53,086 nucleotides of DNA from an uncultured Prevotellaceae bacterium (GTDB lineage Bacteria > Bacteroidota > Bacteroidia > Bacteroidales > Bacteroidaceae). Positions 14,364-22,685 of this stretch are shown here, piece after piece. The stretch lies in the NCBI GenBank assembly GCA_902783625.1, contig CACZRN010000022.1, positions 1-53,086 on the forward strand, given 5' to 3'. The position numbers and the translations under genes are program-made. The notes under the pieces are model-generated. The model was given only the letters and a program-made list of their open reading frames with translations, was not told the DNA's origin and ran no database searches. Position 1 is the first letter of the stretch, and each line of letters opens with the position of its first letter.

Positions 14364-15806
14364 TTACTCCTCTGACATTGCTTGCTGCTCCTCGTCGTAA
14401 GCTTTCTTTGCCTCGAAGAATTTGGTAGCAAGTGAATTGTCGGGACTAAACTTCACGAGCTTCTCAAAGTAGGGCAGTGCGGCGTTAAGGTCGTTCTTGC
14501 TTGCCCAGAAGTGGTAGCCCATTGAGCGATAAGCACTTGCGAGATACTGTGTCTCGGCAGCTGTGCGGTCGCTCTTGTTTTCGAGCTCGTCGATGACAAC
14601 CTTGTAGAGTTGTGGATACTCATCCTCCATCTCAGCGATGAATGCTGCAGTTGCTTTCTGTGAATGAGCCCATGTTGCACGCTGTGGGAACTTCGTAACA
14701 ACCTTGTCGTAAACTGCCATTGCCTTTGCAAAATTGTCTTGACGGTCAACACTGTCTTTCACGAGCGACATGTAGATGTTTGCCAGTTTGTCGTAGTCGG
14801 AGATACGAGCGTTGTCATCCTTCTCGAGATACTCGTTTGCATATTGCAGTGCCTTGTCGGTTTCACCCTTGCCGAAGTATGCTTCTGAGATATACTCCAG
14901 TGGCTTGAGGTTCTTATCGTCGAGTTGCAGGGCCTTCTGATACTGTGCGATAGCCTCGTCGAACTTCTTCACGCCTGCGAGAGCCTGTCCGTAGTAGGTG
15001 ATGTCGCCTGCGTTCTTGTCGCCTTCGCGCTTGATGAGGTCTTCTGCGTAAGCTACAGCATCAGCGTGTTTGTTGGTGCCTATTGCATTGATAAGGGCAA
15101 GGCGGATGAACGACACGTTCTCTGGGAATTTGCCGATACCGTACTTAGCCAGTTCAAGGGCTTCGTCTTTCTTGTCGATATACATTGCCGTGAGGGCATA
15201 TTCAGCCAGCTGGTCCTCGTTAATCTTCGAACGGTCGGCTTTTGAGAAATGCTCGAAGGCTTTGTCGTAGTTGCCTGTTCCGTAGAATGTGTGAGCTGCC
15301 TCTGCCTCTACTGGGAAGTCGGGGATGTTGCGACGCAGTTCGTTGAGCGCGCGCTCCGACTCCTCTGGGCTGCGCTTGCGGTACACGTTTGCATAGCGCA
15401 TGTATCCCTCGGGGTTCTTCGGATCGATTGTCATTGCCTGCTGATACCATCCTGCTGCCTCGCCGCCGTCGTCCTGTGACACTGCTGCGATGTCGCCTTT
15501 GAGGATGAATGCATTGCCGCAGTTCTTGTCTTTAGCAAGTGCCATGTCGGCATACATCGTTGCCTTGTCGTATTGCTTGGCTCCGAAGTAGACGTTTCCA
15601 AGAAGCACGAGTGCGTTGGCATCTTTCTTGAACTCCTTTGTGTAGTTTTTGACAAGATCCTTTGCTGCGTTAGGATCGTTGGGATTTGCTTTGATTTCGT
15701 TGCGTATAGCCTCGAGCTGAGCATCGCGGCCAACGCCCTGAGCAACGGCAGTAGTGCTGACTGCTGCAAAGAATGCTCCTGCGATTAGATATTTTATAGC
15801 TTTCAT
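14364..15806 (-). CDS. Periplasmic tetratricopeptide-repeat protein
   Basis: Protein of 480 aa with a signal peptide (about 1-22, ending TTAVAQ). At least eight TPR-type helical pairs cover residues 30-465; clear ones include ANALVLLGNVYFGAKQYDKA, GDITYYGQALAGVKKFDEAI and PLEYISEAYFGKGETDKA. The acidic tail ends AMSEE. It is likely a periplasmic scaffold. It is the last gene of the run exbB-exbD-exbD-tonB-(PstS-like)-TPR, 89 bp after the PstS-like gene, which suggests a role with the TonB energy-transduction system; that is inference from neighbours. No lipobox. Confidence 0.85.
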   Translation of the reverse strand: MKAIKYLIAGAFFAAVSTTAVAQGVGRDAQLEAIRNEIKANPNDPNAAKDLVKNYTKEFKKDANALVLLGNVYFGAKQYDKATMYADMALAKDKNCGNAFILKGDIAAVSQDDGGEAAGWYQQAMTIDPKNPEGYMRYANVYRKRSPEESERALNELRRNIPDFPVEAEAAHTFYGTGNYDKAFEHFSKADRSKINEDQLAEYALTAMYIDKKDEALELAKYGIGKFPENVSFIRLALINAIGTNKHADAVAYAEDLIKREGDKNAGDITYYGQALAGVKKFDEAIAQYQKALQLDDKNLKPLEYISEAYFGKGETDKALQYANEYLEKDDNARISDYDKLANIYMSLVKDSVDRQDNFAKAMAVYDKVVTKFPQRATWAHSQKATAAFIAEMEDEYPQLYKVVIDELENKSDRTAAETQYLASAYRSMGYHFWASKNDLNAALPYFEKLVKFSPDNSLATKFFEAKKAYDEEQQAMSEE

Positions 15807-15895
15807 AATTTCTGCTTTTAGTGGTTTGTAAATAGTGTTTACTAACTCTCTTTTTCCGTATGACTTGTTTAAGTATCCTTAGGTTTAAGTCTTTT

Positions 15896-16852
15896 TCATC
15901 TTTTAACGTTTACACGTTTTATTATAATGTCGCCGCGAGCGGGTAGCAGTCCTGCCCGCATGATGATGAGCTGACCTTTCGGACTTGTTATATAGTTGGC
16001 AAAGCTCCAAGGCAGTGCTCTCTGCGGATCGACTACGATGGCATAGAGTGTGCGCACGAATGGATAGCGACCGTCGAGGAAGTATGCCTGGTATGGTTTC
16101 CAACTGTTGAGTGGTGTGGCCTTATCGAGTTTCGATATGGACATCACATGGATATTCTTGCGGAATGTGGTGTTTGTTGAGTCGCGCTTGTCGTTAAGCC
16201 AATTCGACCCTATTACACCGATTGCGTTAGGAGTCTTATCGACATAGTCGACCACCTCCTTACTTGTCTTTGCCGCCACGATGTTGGGGCTGTCGATGGG
16301 TTTGCCGCCGAGTATTGAGTCGACGACATAGTGAAGTGTTGCCGACTCTTTATTGTCGAACACCACTTCTATTTCGCCACGTTTCGATCCCTCTACTATC
16401 TGGCTCCAGTCGGTTGCCTCGCCGCTGAGGATACGCTTCACATCGTTGACGGTAATACATGTGTCGTTGTTGTTTTTGTTTACAATCAGCGACAGTCCGT
16501 CGTAGCCGATGGGGAAGCATTCGGGCAGTTGGCGCTTTGTCTTCAGATAAGCCACCTCGCTCGGTTTAAGCTTGCGCGTGGTGATGAAGAGGCATGTCTT
16601 CAACTCTTTTATCTGATTGAAGCCTTCGTTCTCGTTGGTATATACGGGATTGAGCTTGGCTTTTGGGAATTGATACTCGAACTGGTTTATCAGTTCTTGA
16701 ACTATCGGACTAAAACTTTCGTCAGAGAAGAAACTAATCTCCCCTGACGAAGGTGTGTCTGTTCTGCCACCTCTGTCGGGCTTCCCACATGAGGAGAACG
16801 ACAGAGGTAGCGAAACTAATCCTACAAGGATGTAGAATAACGTTTTTTTCAT
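15896..16852 (-). CDS. PstS-like substrate-binding lipoprotein
   Basis: Protein of 318 aa starting MKKTLFYILVGLVSLPLSFSSC, with a lipidated Cys near 22. The rest is a periplasmic-binding fold of the phosphate-binding PstS type: an N-terminal GEISFFSDESFSPIVQELINQFE lobe, a middle segment TVNDVKRILSGEATDWSQI, and a PFVRTLYAIVVDP...LPWSFANYITSPKGQLIIMRAGLLPA C-terminus. No pstC/A/B genes are nearby; instead it sits 14 bp behind tonB, so it may serve the TonB system rather than a phosphate ABC importer. ATG 16852 starts the signal peptide; the frame is open further upstream but overlaps tonB. Confidence 0.8.
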   Translation of the reverse strand: MKKTLFYILVGLVSLPLSFSSCGKPDRGGRTDTPSSGEISFFSDESFSPIVQELINQFEYQFPKAKLNPVYTNENEGFNQIKELKTCLFITTRKLKPSEVAYLKTKRQLPECFPIGYDGLSLIVNKNNNDTCITVNDVKRILSGEATDWSQIVEGSKRGEIEVVFDNKESATLHYVVDSILGGKPIDSPNIVAAKTSKEVVDYVDKTPNAIGVIGSNWLNDKRDSTNTTFRKNIHVMSISKLDKATPLNSWKPYQAYFLDGRYPFVRTLYAIVVDPQRALPWSFANYITSPKGQLIIMRAGLLPARGDIIIKRVNVKR

Positions 16853-16866
16853 TTTCAAATAACTGC

Positions 16867-17709
16867 TTACTGCAACTTGAAGTTTACAGGAACATTGTAC
16901 TTCACACGTACTTTCTGTCCGTTCTGCTGTCCTGGCACCCATTTAGGCATGCTGCTTACGACGCGTGCTGCTTCTTTGTCGAGCAGTGGGTCGACGGGCT
17001 TTGCTACCTGTACCTGTGTAATAGAACCATCGGTCTCAACGACGAACGAGATAACCACGCGTCCTGAGATACCGTTCTCCTGTGCAGGTATTGGGTACTT
17101 CACGTTCTTTGCCAGATATTCCTTAAGTGCAGCCGGGCCGCCTGGGAACATAGGCATCTGTTCTACAACGTCGAACACTTTCTGTGCTACTTCCTGTTTA
17201 GGTTCTTCTTTAGGAACGTTGACGGCGATGTCGTTACGGATGGCCTCCACGGTGCGGTCTTTCACACCCTCTTGGTCTTTCGCGCCGACAGCCACGTCCT
17301 TGTCGAGGTCCTCAGCCTGCTTAAGCTGATTCTCGTCGTTGACGAGTTCGTCTTTCTTAATGACAGGTGCTGTATACTTCTGTGTTTCGCGAACTTGTTC
17401 GACAACTTTCTTAGGTTCAACCTTTGCTTCGATTTTTGGTTGTTCCTTCTTTTCGCGCTTTGCCTGCTCTTTGAGCTTAGAGAGCTCCATTTGCTCCATA
17501 TAGGCTTGGCGCTCAGCGTCTTTCTGTTGCTGAATCACTTTGTAAGCGAGAAAACCACCGATGAGCAGTGCAGTAATGAGAAGAATGATAAGAGCTTTGA
17601 TGTTGCGGCCAGCAGTGCCTTTACGAAGCTGATATGCTCCGTAGGCCTTGTTCTTGTCGGCGAACACCATATCGATCCATTTGGGATCGTAGAGATCTAT
17701 TTTTGCCAT
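16867..17709 (-). CDS. tonB: TonB energy-transducing protein
   Basis: Protein of 280 aa. A cytoplasmic N-terminus (MAKIDLYDPKWIDMVFADKN, with the Bacteroidetes signature KAYGAYQLRK) precedes one transmembrane helix (about 38-57). A charged Lys/Glu/Gln periplasmic spacer (about 60-190) follows, then a C-terminal TonB domain (about 190-280, MPMFPGGPAALKEYLAKNVKYP...GRVVISFVVETDGSI). It carries proton-motive energy from ExbB/ExbD to outer-membrane receptors such as SusC and the barrel proteins at 309 and 28679. Third step of an operon after the two exbD genes. The spacer is Lys/Glu-rich rather than Pro-rich. Confidence 0.93.
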   Translation of the reverse strand: MAKIDLYDPKWIDMVFADKNKAYGAYQLRKGTAGRNIKALIILLITALLIGGFLAYKVIQQQKDAERQAYMEQMELSKLKEQAKREKKEQPKIEAKVEPKKVVEQVRETQKYTAPVIKKDELVNDENQLKQAEDLDKDVAVGAKDQEGVKDRTVEAIRNDIAVNVPKEEPKQEVAQKVFDVVEQMPMFPGGPAALKEYLAKNVKYPIPAQENGISGRVVISFVVETDGSITQVQVAKPVDPLLDKEAARVVSSMPKWVPGQQNGQKVRVKYNVPVNFKLQ

Positions 17710-17741
17710 ATCTGTTTCTTTTTTTAAAGGTTTATGTCATC

Positions 17742-18386
17742 TTATTCCTCCACGTTCTCCTTCTTCAGGGTCTCATGGTCTTCAGGATTTAGTTTGTCGA
17801 TGACGTAAGTACCGATACTCAAAATCTGCATTTCGTCGAGGATATTCATCATATTGTCAAATGTAGAGTTGTCGGTAGGTTTGATAATAACGGTAACCGT
17901 TCCGATTTTCTCTCCGTCGGGCATTTCACCTCTCTTGAGACTAGAGAGAGCCTTCTGGTAAGTACTATCGTTGTACTTTGTCGGGTTCTGTTCTCTGTCA
18001 AGTCTGAGGTTTTCTGTCTCGATGATGATACGGTTGACAGGTGTGATGCCTCCAGTCTCGTGGTATCTCAGAACATTTCTAAGGTCTTCTCCCCAGTTTG
18101 TCTCCTTGAGTGGATTTGGGTCGCCGTCCTCTTTATATGTCTGATAGTAGATCTTGTCGTTAGCGGCAAGATAGAGCACTACTGACTGTGTGGCTTTAGC
18201 CTCGTTTTTCTGGTCTTCTTGTACATTCTCGTCGTTACTTGGCATGGTGAGCTCCATTGTGCTGGGCTTGCTAAGTGTAGTACAGAGCATGAAGAAGGTG
18301 ATAAGAAGCATAAGCATATCAACCATAGGGGTGAAGTCCACTCGGACGTTCATCTTCTTCTGTTTGCTTTCTTTTTTCTTTGCCAT
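17742..18386 (-). CDS. exbD: ExbD-family biopolymer transport protein (second)
   Basis: Protein of 214 aa. A short basic cytoplasmic tail (MAKKKESKQKKM) is followed by VRVDFTPMVDMLMLLITFFMLCT, the ExbD transmembrane helix with the conserved proton-pathway Asp in PMVD. The periplasmic domain (about 45-200) is longer than in E. coli ExbD (141 aa). The gene is 2 bp from the first exbD, so translation is probably coupled. Two ExbD paralogues with one ExbB are common in Bacteroidetes and may form a hetero-oligomer. Confidence 0.9.
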   Translation of the reverse strand: MAKKKESKQKKMNVRVDFTPMVDMLMLLITFFMLCTTLSKPSTMELTMPSNDENVQEDQKNEAKATQSVVLYLAANDKIYYQTYKEDGDPNPLKETNWGEDLRNVLRYHETGGITPVNRIIIETENLRLDREQNPTKYNDSTYQKALSSLKRGEMPDGEKIGTVTVIIKPTDNSTFDNMMNILDEMQILSIGTYVIDKLNPEDHETLKKENVEE

Positions 18387-18388
18387 AA

Positions 18389-19072
18389 TTATCTGCCTCC
18401 TCTGCTAGATTTTCTATATTCACTTGCTTCAACAGCCTTTGTAGCGTCGAGTTGAGAGATCATGTAGTAATGGCTTTCGTCCATATCCTGGAGTTCGTTC
18501 ATTACTTTCTTCACAGTCTTGTAAGGTGTTTCAGCGTCAGCCTTGAGAGCAATTCTCAGTTTGCTGTTCACTGTACGTGCCGCGTCGACCCAGTTCTGGA
18601 ATTCGCTCATTCCTCCGTCGATGGAGTCGAGAGGTATTCCTTTGGTTACGATCTCCTTGGCGCGATTGGAGCTGCTCATCGACAGATAAGTCTCCAAATC
18701 TTGGATTGGTACACCAAACATTGACTCAGTCTTGAAGGTCTCTTCCAGTTTCGGGTTCAGTTTAACGCCGAATCTGTCGATCATGTTGTCGAGTGTCTCA
18801 CCGAGCTGATCGGTGTTGTCGATACTCATGAACACCTGACCTTCACCAGTTGGAGCGCCTGCCTCGTCCTTTTCAGGACTGATGAGAATGGTGAGCACAC
18901 CGTTCTCTGGCACCTTGATCTCTGAGATAGAACCCGGAGTCATGACTTTCACCGGCTCGTTCTTCACGAATGTTGATGTCAACATGAAGAAGGTGAGCAG
19001 CAGCGTCATCACGTCAGACATTGGGGTCATGTCTATCCAGATGTCACTTTTCTTAACCTTTATTTTACCCAT
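18389..19072 (-). CDS. exbD: ExbD-family biopolymer transport protein (first)
   Basis: Protein of 227 aa starting MGKIKVKKSDIWIDMTPMSDVMTLLLTFFMLTSTF: an ExbD membrane helix with the conserved Asp in PMSD. The periplasmic part runs to residue 227 with a Lys/Arg/Ser-rich tail ending SSRGGR. It lies 31 bp behind exbB. It differs clearly from the second ExbD, so the two are not a recent duplication. Confidence 0.9.
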   Translation of the reverse strand: MGKIKVKKSDIWIDMTPMSDVMTLLLTFFMLTSTFVKNEPVKVMTPGSISEIKVPENGVLTILISPEKDEAGAPTGEGQVFMSIDNTDQLGETLDNMIDRFGVKLNPKLEETFKTESMFGVPIQDLETYLSMSSSNRAKEIVTKGIPLDSIDGGMSEFQNWVDAARTVNSKLRIALKADAETPYKTVKKVMNELQDMDESHYYMISQLDATKAVEASEYRKSSRGGR

Positions 19073-19103
19073 AGTAATAAACGTTTTAAAGGGTTAGTAA
19101 AGA

Positions 19104-19934
19104 TTAAGCCTCTTCTGTGTGGTTTGATTCGTATGTCTGAGCGATAGAATAACCAACCTCGTCAAGGGCGAATGTCAGCTTGTCAACCTTGTTTGTGTAG
19201 TAGTTGTAAGCGACAACGGCGCACCATGAAGTACCGATACCGAATGCGGTGTTGATAAGAGCCTCAGAAATACCTTGAGACAGAGCAGCTGAGTCAGCGC
19301 CACCACCTGCAGACAGAGCAGAGAATGAACGGATCATACCTACCACAGTTCCGAGAAGACCGGTCAGTGTACCCAGTGTAACGATGGTTGCGATGATTGG
19401 GAGGTTCATTGTCAGTGTAGGCATTTCGAGCTGTGTAGCCTCTTCGTGAGCCTGCTGAATCTTAGCAATCTTCTGCGCTTTCTTGATTCCCTGTGTAGCT
19501 TCCATCTCTTTGTAAGCTCTGAGTGAAGCGCCTACTACGTTAGCTACAGAACCTTTCTGTGCGTCGCAAAGCTTCTGAGCCTTGTCGAAATCGTTAGCGT
19601 TGAGAGCTTTCTTGATGTCTTCAACGAACTTTGGAAGGGCGCCCTTACCGAAAGCGGTCTTCAGAGCGAGCCAGCGCTCAATAGCCATAGCGATAACGGT
19701 GAGCAACAGAGAGTGGATAACAGGCACGATGATACCACCCTTGAAGATTGTACCCCAAACGTTGATTGGAGTTGCCTTTGTTGCATCTGCGAAGTTTGCT
19801 TCTCTTCCAAACCATGTGAAGAATGCGATGAAAGCAATCAATGCGCATACGAGGATGATGATGAATGCGTTTCTTACTCCCTGGAAGCCCTCAGATTTCT
19901 TCTTTGGGCTGGCTGTTTTTTGTGTAGTTGCCAT
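19104..19934 (-). CDS. exbB: ExbB/TolQ/MotA-family proton channel protein
   Basis: Protein of 276 aa. A basic N-terminus (TTQKTASPKKKSEG) is followed by a first membrane helix (about 22-44), a second near 70-90, a cytoplasmic segment (about 95-175) and a C-terminal helix pair with the family motif (LPIIATIVTLGTLTGLLGTVVGMI, about 178-202, and SEALINTAFGIGTSWCAVVAYNYY, about 225-250). With ExbD it forms the proton-driven motor that powers TonB. First gene of the operon. A reverse-strand TATCTTTG lies about 110 bp upstream. Confidence 0.93.
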   Translation of the reverse strand: MATTQKTASPKKKSEGFQGVRNAFIIILVCALIAFIAFFTWFGREANFADATKATPINVWGTIFKGGIIVPVIHSLLLTVIAMAIERWLALKTAFGKGALPKFVEDIKKALNANDFDKAQKLCDAQKGSVANVVGASLRAYKEMEATQGIKKAQKIAKIQQAHEEATQLEMPTLTMNLPIIATIVTLGTLTGLLGTVVGMIRSFSALSAGGGADSAALSQGISEALINTAFGIGTSWCAVVAYNYYTNKVDKLTFALDEVGYSIAQTYESNHTEEA

Positions 19935-20041
19935 AATTTTGTTTTTTAATTTTGTTATTGATAAAATTTAAGTTATAAATATTTTTCTTTTTTTGTTTTT
20001 AGCGTTTTAATACAATTCGGACTTTCTACTATAAAACAACG

Positions 20042-20049
20042 CAAAGATA
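20042..20049 (-). promoter_or_regulatory. Possible -7 box for the exb operon
   Basis: TATCTTTG on the reverse strand (20049-20042) matches TAnnTTTG. I do not see a clear TTTG at the usual distance upstream, so only half of the promoter is supported. Confidence 0.35.
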
Positions 20050-20154
20050 TACAATTTATGATAAAATCTATATTAATTAAAAAGATTTAACGAAATATTT
20101 TGTCAAACGGTTGTGGTTTTCCGACTTTTTGCTGTCTTTTTGCTTGTCTTTTTG

Positions 20155-21348
20155 TCATTTCAGTTGTCCGAGTGCTGTTTTTATTCTCTTGAGAGCCTCG
20201 CGGATATTATCGTCGCTCGTGGCGTAACTCATCCTGAAGCACTCCGGGTCGCCGAAGGCATCTCCGCCCACCGTAGCCACATGTCCCACCTCAAGCAGAT
20301 ACATTGCCAGATCGGTTGAGTTGTTGATAGTTCTGCTACCATCGCTTTTTCCATAGAAGCTGCTACATTTCGGGAATAAGTAAAACGCTCCCTCGGGGGT
20401 GTTCACCTCGAGTCCTGGTATTTCTTTTGCCAGACTGACTATCAGGTCACGGCGTCGCTCAAATGCCTGTCGCATTTCTTCCACGCAGTCTTGCGACATG
20501 TTGTACGCTGCTTCTGCTGCTTTCTGGCTTACCGAGCTAGGTCCGCTCGTGTACTGGCCCTGCAGTTTGTTGCATCCTTTCACAATCCACTCGGGCGCTG
20601 CTATATATCCTATCCTCCATCCTGTCATGGCATAGGCCTTCGACACACCGTTCACTATAATGCTGCGCTCTTTCATGCCGGGGAATTGGGCGATGCTCTC
20701 GTGGTGGCCAACGTAGTTGATATGCTCATATATCTCGTCGGCGAGGACATAGATGTCGTCGTGACTCAGTATCACGTCGGCTATTGCCTTCAGTTCCTCA
20801 CGAGTATATACGCTGCCGGTTGGGTTGCTGGGCGAGCAGAGTATCAGCAGTTTTGTCTTAGGGGTGATGGCTGTCTCCAGTTGCTGGGGAGTCATTTTGA
20901 AGTTCTGTTCGAATGTCGCATTCACTATCACTGGTGTTCCTCCCGCGAGTTTTGCCATCTGCGGATAGCTTACCCAATATGGTGCAGGTATTATCACCTC
21001 GTCGCCGTCGTTGACAAGAGCCATTATGGTGTTGCACACGCTCTGCTTCGCTCCGTTCGACACTAGTATCTCATTGGGCAAATAGCTGAGCCCGTTCTCA
21101 CGTTCCAGTTTGCGGACGATGGCTTTTCTCAGGTCCATATATCCCGGAACGGGCGAGTATCTCGAATAATTCTCGTCGATGGCTTTCTTTGCTGCCTCTT
21201 TTATATGGTCGGGGGTGTTGAAGTCGGGTTCGCCCACGCTCATGTTAATCACGTCAATACCCTGAGCGGTCATCTCGCTGCTCTTTTGCGACATCGCCAA
21301 TGTGGCCGATGGCGACAAACGATTCAGTCTGTCAGATAGTTGCGTCAT
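20155..21348 (-). CDS. Pyridoxal-phosphate aminotransferase, aspartate aminotransferase type
   Basis: Protein of 397 aa, normal length for class-I/II aminotransferases. It starts MTQLSDRLNRLSPSATLAMSQK. The Gly-rich SNGAKQSVCNTI, ILCSPSNPTGSVYTREEL, YVLADEIYEHINY and VNGVSKAYAMTGWRIGYI motifs are present; the Lys of the last is the PLP Schiff-base residue. The C-terminal FRMSYATSDDNIREAL carries the substrate-carboxylate Arg. It is cytoplasmic and probably interconverts aspartate/oxaloacetate with glutamate/2-oxoglutarate, though prephenate specificity cannot be excluded. It appears to be monocistronic, with a promoter-like palindrome at 21372-21387. ATG 21348 gives the family start; an upstream in-frame ATG at 21390 overlaps that promoter region. 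Confidence 0.9.
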   Translation of the reverse strand: MTQLSDRLNRLSPSATLAMSQKSSEMTAQGIDVINMSVGEPDFNTPDHIKEAAKKAIDENYSRYSPVPGYMDLRKAIVRKLERENGLSYLPNEILVSNGAKQSVCNTIMALVNDGDEVIIPAPYWVSYPQMAKLAGGTPVIVNATFEQNFKMTPQQLETAITPKTKLLILCSPSNPTGSVYTREELKAIADVILSHDDIYVLADEIYEHINYVGHHESIAQFPGMKERSIIVNGVSKAYAMTGWRIGYIAAPEWIVKGCNKLQGQYTSGPSSVSQKAAEAAYNMSQDCVEEMRQAFERRRDLIVSLAKEIPGLEVNTPEGAFYLFPKCSSFYGKSDGSRTINNSTDLAMYLLEVGHVATVGGDAFGDPECFRMSYATSDDNIREALKRIKTALGQLK

Positions 21349-21371
21349 TTTACTTTGTTTTCTTTTGGTAT

Positions 21372-21387
21372 TATCTTTGCAAAGATA
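21372..21387 (-). promoter_or_regulatory. Palindromic -7 region upstream of the aminotransferase gene
   Basis: TATCTTTGCAAAGATA is a perfect 16-bp palindrome containing a TATCTTTG -7 box on each strand. CAAA at 21411-21414 could be the reverse-strand TTTG, though its 23-bp spacing is long. Confidence 0.5.
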
Positions 21388-21438
21388 CAAATTATCTTTT
21401 TTCCCGATAACAAAAAGAGGAAAAAAATATCGATTTTT

Positions 21439-22647
21439 TTACTTCAGATGCAGTAGGTGCCCCATGCGGTCGCGTTTTGTGCGCATGTAGAATTCGTTGT
21501 ATTCGTTTGGCGTCACCTCTATCGGCACATTCTCTACTATCTCAAGTCCATACGATTCCAGTCCCACGCGCTTCACCGGATTGTTTGTCATCAGTCTCAT
21601 CTTGTGCACTCCGAGGTGCCTGAGCATCTGTGCTCCGCATCCATAGTCTCTCTCGTCAGGCTTGAATCCGAGGTGTATGTTGGCATCAACGGTGTCGTAG
21701 CCCTCCTCTTGCAGTTTGTATGCTCTTATCTTGTTCATCAGTCCGATGCCTCGTCCTTCCTGCTGCATGTATATGAGCACACCCTTTCCAGCTTTTTCTA
21801 TCATCTGCAGTGCTTTGTGTAGCTGTTCACCGCAGTCGCATCGTTTGCTGCCGAGTATGTCACCTGTGGCGCACGATGAATGCACCCTGACGAGAATCTC
21901 CTCCTCGTCACTCCATTCGCCTTTCACGAGCGCCATGTGCTCCAGTCCGTTGCTCTGCTGGCGGAAAGGAATCAGTCGGAAGTGTCCGTAGTCGGTAGGC
22001 ATATCCACCTCGTCGCCCACTTCGATGATCGACTCCTTCTTCAGCCGGTATGCAATCAGGTCTTTTATCGAGATGAGTTTCATGTCCCACTCTTTTGCCA
22101 TCTTGCTCAGTTGCGGCAGTCGTGCCATTGTGCCGTCCTCGTTCATTATCTCCATCAGCGCCCCAGCGGGGTAAAGCCCTGCCAGCCGGCATAGATCGAT
22201 GGCTGCTTCGGTGTGTCCGCTGCGTCGCAGCACGCCGTTATCTTGGGCATAGAGAGGATTGATGTGCCCTGGCCGTCCGAATGTCTCTGGTCGCGATGCT
22301 GGATCGGCGAGTGCCTGTATCGTTGCTGCGCGGTCGTGTGCCGACACTCCCGTGGTGCATCCCTCCAATTTGTCGATGGTTACGGTGAACGGAGTGCCGA
22401 GCACCGATGTGTTGTCGCTCACCTGATGAGGCAGGTCGAGTTCCTCACAGCGCGAGATGGTTATGGGTGCGCATAGCACTCCGCGGGCGTTCTTCAGCAT
22501 GAAGTTCACTTTCTCGGCGGTTATCTTCTCGGCTGCTATGATGAGGTCGCCCTCGTTCTCACGATCTTCGTCGTCGACAACAATAACGAATTTTCCTTCC
22601 CTGAAGTCGTTGATGGCTTCGTCGATGGTGTTCAATATGATAGGCAT
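21439..22647 (-). CDS. ribBA: Bifunctional DHBP synthase / GTP cyclohydrolase II
   Basis: Protein of 402 aa that makes both riboflavin precursors. N-terminal DHBP synthase (about 1-200): [18 protein letters not shown], the HDRAATI motif and [18 protein letters not shown]-terminal GTP cyclohydrolase II (about 205-400): zinc-binding [20 protein letters not shown] (three Cys), [15 protein letters not shown] with the catalytic Arg, and [18 protein letters not shown] near the end. Both halves look intact. It is 38 bp downstream of the LptF/LptG-type gene, same strand, probably cotranscribed. Confidence 0.95.
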   Translation of the reverse strand: MPIILNTIDEAINDFREGKFVIVVDDEDRENEGDLIIAAEKITAEKVNFMLKNARGVLCAPITISRCEELDLPHQVSDNTSVLGTPFTVTIDKLEGCTTGVSAHDRAATIQALADPASRPETFGRPGHINPLYAQDNGVLRRSGHTEAAIDLCRLAGLYPAGALMEIMNEDGTMARLPQLSKMAKEWDMKLISIKDLIAYRLKKESIIEVGDEVDMPTDYGHFRLIPFRQQSNGLEHMALVKGEWSDEEEILVRVHSSCATGDILGSKRCDCGEQLHKALQMIEKAGKGVLIYMQQEGRGIGLMNKIRAYKLQEEGYDTVDANIHLGFKPDERDYGCGAQMLRHLGVHKMRLMTNNPVKRVGLESYGLEIVENVPIEVTPNEYNEFYMRTKRDRMGHLLHLK

Positions 22648-22685
22648 AATATGTACTTCTACATTATTTATAATTTATAGTATAA

